Shown one piece after another: positions 57,667-64,000 of a stretch of DNA of 64,000 bases. The position numbers and the translations under genes are program-made. The stretch lies in the NCBI GenBank assembly GCA_014529385.2, contig CM043960.1:78099910-78163909 (forward strand). The letters run 5' to 3'. The notes beneath the pieces are model-generated. The model was not told the DNA's origin. It saw only the letters and a list, made by a program, of their open reading frames with translations, and ran no database searches. Origin of the DNA: Adiantum capillus-veneris (taxonomy: Eukaryota > Streptophyta > Polypodiopsida > Polypodiales > Pteridaceae). The number at the start of each line of letters is the position of its first letter. Within the stretch, counting starts at the first letter, position 1.

Positions 57667-57894
57667 TGTTACCATATACATGTCTTAGTGATGTGTGTGA
57701 ACACACTAGGACCGGCGGGGCATTTTTTCCCTCTTTAGGAGGTTTTTTTACCCCGAGCATTGTATATACGCCCATCACTCTAGAGCTATCAATCTTTCCA
57801 TTGCATACTAAGAAACACACTCTCTATTGTGTGCCTTGAGCTTCCTTCGTCTTCTCCAAGCTGTGTGCATTTCTCTGCAACCGTAATTCCAACA
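57667..57894 (+). repeat. Copia 3' LTR (228 bp)
   Basis: Starts TGTTACCATA right after tract ccagggggga and ends ttccaaca. tatata at 57763-57768 is the likely TATA box. The next bases, tgatt, would be the target duplication. Confidence 0.82.
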
Positions 57895-58793
57895 TGATTT
57901 ATACACTAATGATCAGTGTGAGGAGCTTGATGCTCATGCCAAGGAAATTATTAGGTTGCATCTTGGTGAGTCTATATTCTTCATGATTATGGACAAGACC
58001 AATGCTAAAGAATTGTGGGAGTCTTTATGCTTAGTATGGGATGGTAATAGTGCATCAAATAAAGTGTTTCTAATGAAAATGCTTATGCGTCTCAATATGA
58101 AAGAAGGTAGTAATTTGAGTTCACACCTAAAAGAAGGTAGTTATTTGAGTTCGCACCTAAATGAAATAAGGTAGTAATTTGAGTTCACACCTACATGATT
58201 TTAGCAATGTTTTTACTTAGTTGACATCAAAGGGGCTTAATTTTGATGATGAAATGAAAGAAATTTTCTTGCTATGGTCTATGTCTATATCATCGGACAC
58301 ATTTAACATTGCCATTAGTAACTCCATCCCTCATGGCAAGCTTGTTTTCAATGATGTTACTAGTGCTTTGCTCATGGAACAGATTTTGCATCAATTTCTT
58401 GACGTTAGTGGGCATGGTGATGTGTACATGGCAAGTGGAAGTAGCTAGCAAAACAATCAAAGCTAGAGAGGTTGTAATCGCAATCACAATCATTCTCAAG
58501 AACACAAGAACACACGTAGCAAGAGTTGTGGAAGAGCAAGAGTTGTGGAAGTGACATGAGGAACATTGAATGCTACCATTGTCACGAGAAAGGACACATG
58601 AAAAAAGATTTCCATTTGTTGCAAAGAGAGAAGGGCAAAGCGATTCAAAATTGGATTATTGACTCATGTGTTAGTTTTCATGTTGCATGAATATGACTAT
58701 TCACGAGAGGGTCACTTCCATGCTATCTATGAAAAATTTACCTCAAGAGTTTTGGGGAGATGTTGTCATGACAACAGTGCATATATTCAATAG
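57895..58793 (+). pseudogene. Second Copia gag-protease relic
   Basis: Gag motifs (LDAHAKEIIRLHLG, LWESLCLVWDGNSASNK, FLMKMLMRLNMKEG, LNFDDEMKEIFLLWSM) run in broken frames, with a short internal duplication of acctaaaagaaggtagt at about 58118-58175. A mutated zinc knuckle, CYHCHEKGHMKKDF (last Cys now Phe), and protease start WIIDSCVSFH follow at about 58570-58680. The relic stops at 58793. Confidence 0.8.
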
Positions 58794-59580
58794 TGTAAGG
58801 TCCCTCCCTAAACCCTAGAGCCATTCAGAAAAAAAATTCGGCCTAGAAAATAATTTAGAAAAAGTAAGCCCGACAAAGAAGTTATACGGACAACGAGACT
58901 TTACTCCAAAATGAAAAGACAAGGATATTTCAGACAAGAAATTACGTCATCCCTATATTTTTCCTTTAAGATTAAGATTATTTTTATACTTCTTCGTGAA
59001 GATTCCGCGTGGACTGATCTAGATCGGGAACTGGGAGAAAAAGGGACTAACTTGATTGAAAGATAAAGTTAAGAGATAAGAACTAAGAAGAAAATTAGGG
59101 TCCAATAGGAAGTAAGAAGAGAATTGGGGTCCAATAGCATTTGAGAAGAGAAATAGGGTCCAATAGAATTTGAGAAGAGAATTTGGGATCCAATAGGAAT
59201 TGAGAAGAGAATTCCACCCACCATTTCCTATATAAACACCCCCTCTCCTTTGTAATTTGACACACATATTGCTAAGCTACTTGCATACTTGCCATGCTCA
59301 AGACTATGCTTAAGTAACTCAAGGTTTCCATTAAACCTTGCTCTTGCTCTCTCCCTCTCTTGAAGGCCAAACCCTCAACTCTCTCCCTCTCTTGAAGACC
59401 AAACCCTCAACTCTCTTCCTCTCTTGAAGGCCAAATCCTTGAGGGTTTTGTGAAGAAGCTCCTCTCTCCGTCCTCTTCACCATAAATCCCTTTCCTTCCT
59501 CCTTGAGCCTCACATCTCTTCAAGAAGGACTTCAACCCCACATCCCTCTTGCTTAGAGGAGGTAATCTTCATTTCTAGTA
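58794..59580 (+). promoter_or_regulatory. LTR-like segment with repeats and a TATA box
   Basis: Starts tgtaaggtccc. Four 29-bp repeats around gggtccaata (ggg at 59098, 59127, 59156, 59185) stand upstream of TATATAAA (59229-59236). Three 32-bp repeats (tgaagg/agacc at 59361, 59393, 59425) follow downstream. This is how U3 with an enhancer-like repeat, promoter and transcribed leader would look. No primer site or second copy was found. Confidence 0.5.
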
Positions 59581-59630
59581 GGTTTAATTAAATGTGTTTT
59601 AATACTAGGAAGGTTTATGTGCATCATTTT

Positions 59631-60610
59631 AGGTTTAAGCTTTAATGGTAACCTTGGAATTAGGGTTAACTATTAATGGTAGATATGCATCATAAAGTTA
59701 GGCTTAAAAGGTAGATTTGTACTCATAAGCTAAGCTTTAATGGTAACTTTGCACTTAGATGTAAGGTTTAGTGACTACCTTGCATTTTTAAGTTTTAAGC
59801 TTTAATGGAAACCTTGCAATTAGGGTTAAGTGATAAGAGTATCTATACATCATTAAGTTAAGTTTAAAAGGTAGATTTACACTCATAAGCTAAGATTTAA
59901 TGGTAACTTTGCACTTAGATGTAAGCTTTAGTGACTACCTTGTATTTTTTAGGTTTAAGCTTTAATGGAAACCTCGCAATTAAGGTTAAGTGATAAGAGT
60001 ATCTATGCATCATTAAGTTAAGCTTAAAAGATAGATTTGCACTCATAAGCTAAGCTTTAATGGTAACTTTGCAATTAGATGTAAGCTTTAGTGATTACTT
60101 TGCATTTTAGGTTTAAGCTTTAATGGAAACCTCATAATTAGGGTTAATTGATGAGAGTATCTATGCATCATTAAGTTAAGTTTAAAAGGTAGATTTGTAC
60201 TCATAAGCTAAGCTTTAATGGTAACTTTGCACTTAGATGTAAGCTTTAGTGACTACCTTGCATTTTTTAGGTTTAAGCTTTAATGGAACCTCGTAATTAG
60301 GGTTAAGTGATAAGAGTATCTATGCATCATTAAGTTAAGCTTAAAAGATAGATTTGCACTCATAAGCTAAGCTTTAATGGTAACTTTGCACTTAGATGTA
60401 AACTTTAGTGATTACCTTGCATTTTAGGTTTAGGCTTTAATGGAAACCTCGTAATTAGGGTTAAGTAATAAGAGTATCTATGAATCATAAAGTTAAGCTT
60501 CAAAGGTAGATTTGCACTCATAAGCTAAGCTTTAATGGTAACTTTGCACTTAGGTATAAGCTTCAGTGACTACCTTGTATTTTAGGTTTAAGCTTTAATA
60601 GAAAGCTCGA
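59631..60610. repeat. Tandem array, ~160-bp unit, about six copies
   Basis: aggtttaagctttaatgg-type starts occur at 59631, 59791, 59951, 60109, 60269, 60426 and 60584, so units are 157-160 bases. Each unit has internal near-repeats of aagctttaatgg and aagctttagtga. Units differ at a few percent. Confidence 0.93.
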
Positions 60611-62295
60611 AAACTCATAAATTATAGGATGACCTTCTAGCTTCCTAAAAATCGAAAGCTAGGCACCATAAGAAAAGAGTAGTTATCTAAGCTCGATAGA
60701 AGTAGTTCAATTTTTGGTATTGAAGATTATTTCTAAAGTTTTTAATTTCAAGTTTGTTTGCAAATACGGGATGGGGGAGATAGGGGATAACTTCGTGGAA
60801 TTGATCTCTGTGTTGTTTGAACTGAAAACTCTACAAGCTTCCATGGAGATGCCCCATGGATGGCAAAGGATTGCAAAAACCTGGGAATCGACAAAACGGG
60901 GATTGAACTTAAAAAGTTGGCATTTCCGAAGAGACATTAACCATCAAATGCCTATGGCAAAAACTCGCTTGTATTTTCTAAATAAACTTGGCTGGTAGAT
61001 AATTAATGAAAGTAGGAATTAAGGTTGATAAATGAATGAACCTGAAAATTACCAACTAGGAGTTAAAAAGGAATCTTGAGAGGTGATAGGGATAGCCCAT
61101 TGCAAAACATAGATTTAACTAGGAGTTTTGAAGATTGTCTGGAAATGACCGGAAACCAATCTGGATCTTCTTGGGGTCAATTTGATTGAAAGGCCGGCTC
61201 ATTGAGAGGATTCTCTTGGGGAACTTGTCGGAGATTGGCCCTTTTCGGCTAGGGTAGTGTAATCGGCAAGTTGTTATACCTAGGTTATTCATGCCCGAGG
61301 AATAAGGGATGAATGGGTTTGTTTTATTTTTGCCCGGCCGGGTGAAGTACCCGCGGTATCTTATTGAAAATCGGCCATAATCCGGGTATGGCCTGATGCC
61401 AATGGTTGGATGAGAAGGTTATACTCAAGGAGGATGATGTGGATTTAATTAAGGAAATTTGTTGGACATGGTTGCTTAAAAAGGAACTGGAAAGGCTAGG
61501 AATATAGGGGCTATCCTGTGCATCTATCACCAGATGGTGCTATACCTCTCGAAATAAAATTCTTAGGAAGGAATGATTAAATTACTTGATGAGCCTTTCC
61601 CAAACACTTAATTTTGGGAAATATTGTGAAGGTGCTGCCATTTTGATGGCTTGTAACCGATTATCTTGGCCTGAATGGGGAGGTAAGATTAATTGGTTGA
61701 AACTAAATGTGTTGCATGATTGTTAGGAAACTAGATACAAGTTAATTATAGCAGATAAAGGAAAGGAAATGAATTAAAAAGTTTCTAAATAAAGATCTGG
61801 TGGGAACAACCAGATGAATTTCCTTGAACGAGGGTATGCAACCGATTGCATGCTGCTTATTGTTTGATGATGTGTGATAGACTAATGTCTTCCTGATTTT
61901 GTAGTAGTTGAGTACTACCTCGGGAAGGAATTTTCATGAAATGGTTCGGTGGGTGGACGGAGCCGGAGGGTCAGATGGCTAGATGTTGATTTAAAAATTT
62001 TATGTTAAACACTAAGACTACGCGGGATAAAAATGGGTAACTGGGGATGAGCAAGACCAGGTAGGATTGCGAGGTCCCTCTTCTTAGGGGAAAGTGATAA
62101 CTGCCGTGCCTGCTTGTCAGGAAAAAGGGGTTATCGCCATGAACCAAGGGAGAACAAGAAAGCAAGAGCAGATCCTCAAGTTAAAGATCAAGAGAATCAA
62201 GACTAAGGACCACGATTCTGGGTGCGGAAAGCTGTCAAGGACAGATTGATTATGAGAAACGGATAGAATCATTGAATGAAGGGATGTACCCCCTT
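60611..62295. other. Non-coding stretch
   Basis: Purine-rich plus-strand sequence with no convincing coding frame. The longest plus frame (60714-60998) is not recognised. Confidence 0.4.
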
Positions 62296-62590
62296 GGGTT
62301 GGCAATCGAGATAGGCCGAAGTTTTGTCTGAATGTCGGTCCCAAGTGGGAGGGATACCTGCAGATAGATCTATGTCATTCCCTGGAATGGTCTGGAGGAT
62401 TGAGGGAGCTGAGTAGGGTCGAGTCTGGTTATGGCCTTCACATTGGGTTGGCGTTCGAGATAGATCGAAGTCTTGTCTGAGTGGGTCCCAAGTGGGAGGG
62501 ATACCTGCAGATAGATCTACGTCATTCCCTGGAATGGTCTGGAGGACTGAGGGAGGTGAGTAGGGTATGGCCCTCACAAATAGGTTACCT
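62296..62590. repeat. 149-bp tandem duplication
   Basis: gggttggc...cgagatag starts at 62296 and 62445. Both carry cccaagtgggagggatacct and cattccctggaatggtctgg. They are about 90% identical. Confidence 0.9.
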
Positions 62591-62629
62591 ATTACACTAT
62601 TGAACAACAAGATTTGGTAGGAGATGTGG

Positions 62630-64000
62630 ACATGCAAGAAGCCTAACTATGACAGATTACGTGTTTTTTGGGGTGGGGCATTCTCACATGTGCCTAAAGA
62701 GCTTAGAAAGAAGCTGAACCCCAAGTCACACAAGTGAAACTTCATTGGATCGGTGTAGATGGAGAGATGGGTTATTCTCTTTGGCACCTAAAATCTTGGA
62801 GAGTTATTTACAGCTCACAAATGATTTTTAATGAATCAAAGATGCCTAATTATGACAAATTATGTGTTTTTGGGTGTGGGGCATTCTTACATGTGTTTTT
62901 GGGTGTGGGGCATTCTTACATGTGCCTAAAGAGCTTAGAAAGAAACTAGAACCCAAGTCACAAAAATGCATCTTCATTGGCTACAGTGTAGATGAAGAGA
63001 TGGGTTATCATCTCTGACATCTAGAATCTTGGAGAGTTATTCACATCTCACAAGTGATCTTTAATGAATCAAAGATGCATAGACAACCCATGAAATAGGT
63101 TGAGTATTGTAAAGGGAGATTTGAGGATGTAGTCTCAAGTCCAGTTAGACAAACAACTCAATCTACTACTCCTCTACTAGCGATGTACCTATCACTAGTA
63201 GTGCTCTAGAGAGAGCTACTGTTGGTCTTGAGAGAGAACAATCCCATAGTCAGAGTCAGGAGATCTATGTGTGTCTCTCGTGTCCCTAAGCATTTTCAGT
63301 CAGGGTTAGACTATTTGCTGGCCACTGACTATGGAGAGTCTACCTGCTACCAAGAAGCTATTGAGTTGGAAGAAAGCACGAAGCAGGAGCAGTAAATGCA
63401 ATCCAAGTATAGCTTGATTATGGCCAATGAAACTTGGAAACTAACAGAGTTGCTAGAGGGAAAACAAGCCTTGCCTTGTTGCAAATGAGTGTATTAAAAA
63501 AAAGTACATGGCAGAAGATCCCAAGCCTAAGTATAAGGCTAGATTGGTTGCTACGGGATTCAAGAAAAAGAAAAGCATGGACTTTGATGGGATTTTCTCT
63601 CCAATAGTCAAGATAGTCGACTACATTGCATCTTGTGTTTGGACTAGTAGCCAATTGAGGACATGGAATCGGTCCTGATGGATGTGAAGATAGCATCTCT
63701 TCATGGGGATCTTGATGAGGATGTCTACATGAACTTAGCCATAGGGTTTTTAAGTCAAACTTGAGAAGCCTACGAGGGAAAAACTTGTGTATAGATTGTG
63801 TAAGGCATTGTATGGCTTAAAATAAGGCTCAAGGAAGTGGTACATGAAGTTTGAAAAGTACGTGCAATCCCAAAGGTATGAACTTAGCCAGAGGGTTTTG
63901 AAGTCAAACTTGAGAAGCCTACAAGGATAGAAATCGTATGTAGATTGCATAAGGAATTGTATGGCCTAAAAAAAGGCTCAAGGTAGTGGTACATGAATTT
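62630..64000 (+). pseudogene. Copia integrase tail and RT relic, running off the window
   Basis: The segment YDKLCVFGCGAF...KELRKK, ending in a KMP-like motif, is present twice (from about 62640 and 62840), with cctaaagag at 62693 and 62925. Between them tgtttttgggtgtggggcat is itself duplicated in tandem. RT follows: NETWKLTELLEGKQA near 63427, YKARLVATGFKKKKSMDFDG near 63532, KLVYRLCKALYGLK near 63782 and SRKWYMKFEKYVQSQRYE near 63830. Many stops and shifts. Confidence 0.78.
63731..64000. repeat. 149-bp tandem duplication within the RT relic
   Basis: gaacttagcc starts at 63731 and 63880 and the similarity continues to the window end. It repeats the block containing the ALYGLK region. Confidence 0.88.

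Larger units (their letters stand above)
54195..57894 (+). mobile_element. Copia LTR retrotransposon, 5' end missing
   Basis: From the end of gag through protease, integrase, RT and RNase H to polypurine tract and 3' LTR, in Copia order. The gag body, primer site and 5' LTR are absent, lost at the junction near 54195 with the oppositely oriented relic. At least four frameshifts, one stop and one deletion make it inactive. Confidence 0.88.

Overview
The window is repeat-dominated plant nuclear DNA, with GT-AG introns, tRNA-Asp and initiator-Met primed LTR retrotransposons, and very dense GA/TC and GT/CA microsatellites. The last three together suggest a large vascular-plant genome. A fern or another seed-free lineage is possible, but that is an impression and not something I can prove. 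The only convincing intact host gene is a five-exon pectinesterase at 41453-44391 (+).

Left third (1-26 kb): a nest of three Ty3/Gypsy elements. Element A (+, 1-13242) is young: the shared parts of its LTRs differ at only about three bases plus a GA-run length. It has a tRNA-Asp primer site, a 1475-aa gag-protease frame, a 1370-aa pol frame offset by +1, a second retropepsin-like domain after the integrase that runs through a TAG, and an extra 140-aa acidic ORF with its own TATA-like sequence. Element A sits inside element B (-, 13243-20654), a decayed relative whose leader carries three palindromes. B in turn interrupts the RNase H of element C (-, 20655 to about 25.2 kb), an older Gypsy element preceded by an unexplained ORF block.

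Middle (26-41 kb): GA-rich DNA holds element D (-, 26791-29847), a complete gag-only Copia-type element with two LTRs and a near-perfect 5-bp target duplication. Then come LTR-like debris, a compound TC/TG array with 52-bp spacers between two ~207-bp direct repeats (33605-34637), a broken APE-type LINE (34709-37320), a GA/TC hairpin, and a short HSP70 fragment.

Right third (44-64 kb): graveyard of Copia elements in both orientations. These are a minus relic with LTR and polypurine tract (46361-48250), a gag-protease-only minus relic (51.8-53.5 kb), a more complete plus copy missing its 5' end (54195-57894), and further relics at 57.9-58.8 kb and 62.6-64 kb. Between them lie a promoter-bearing LTR-like segment with 29-bp repeats and a ~160-bp tandem array (59631-60610). 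Apart from the pectinesterase, everything recognised here is transposon or simple-repeat DNA.
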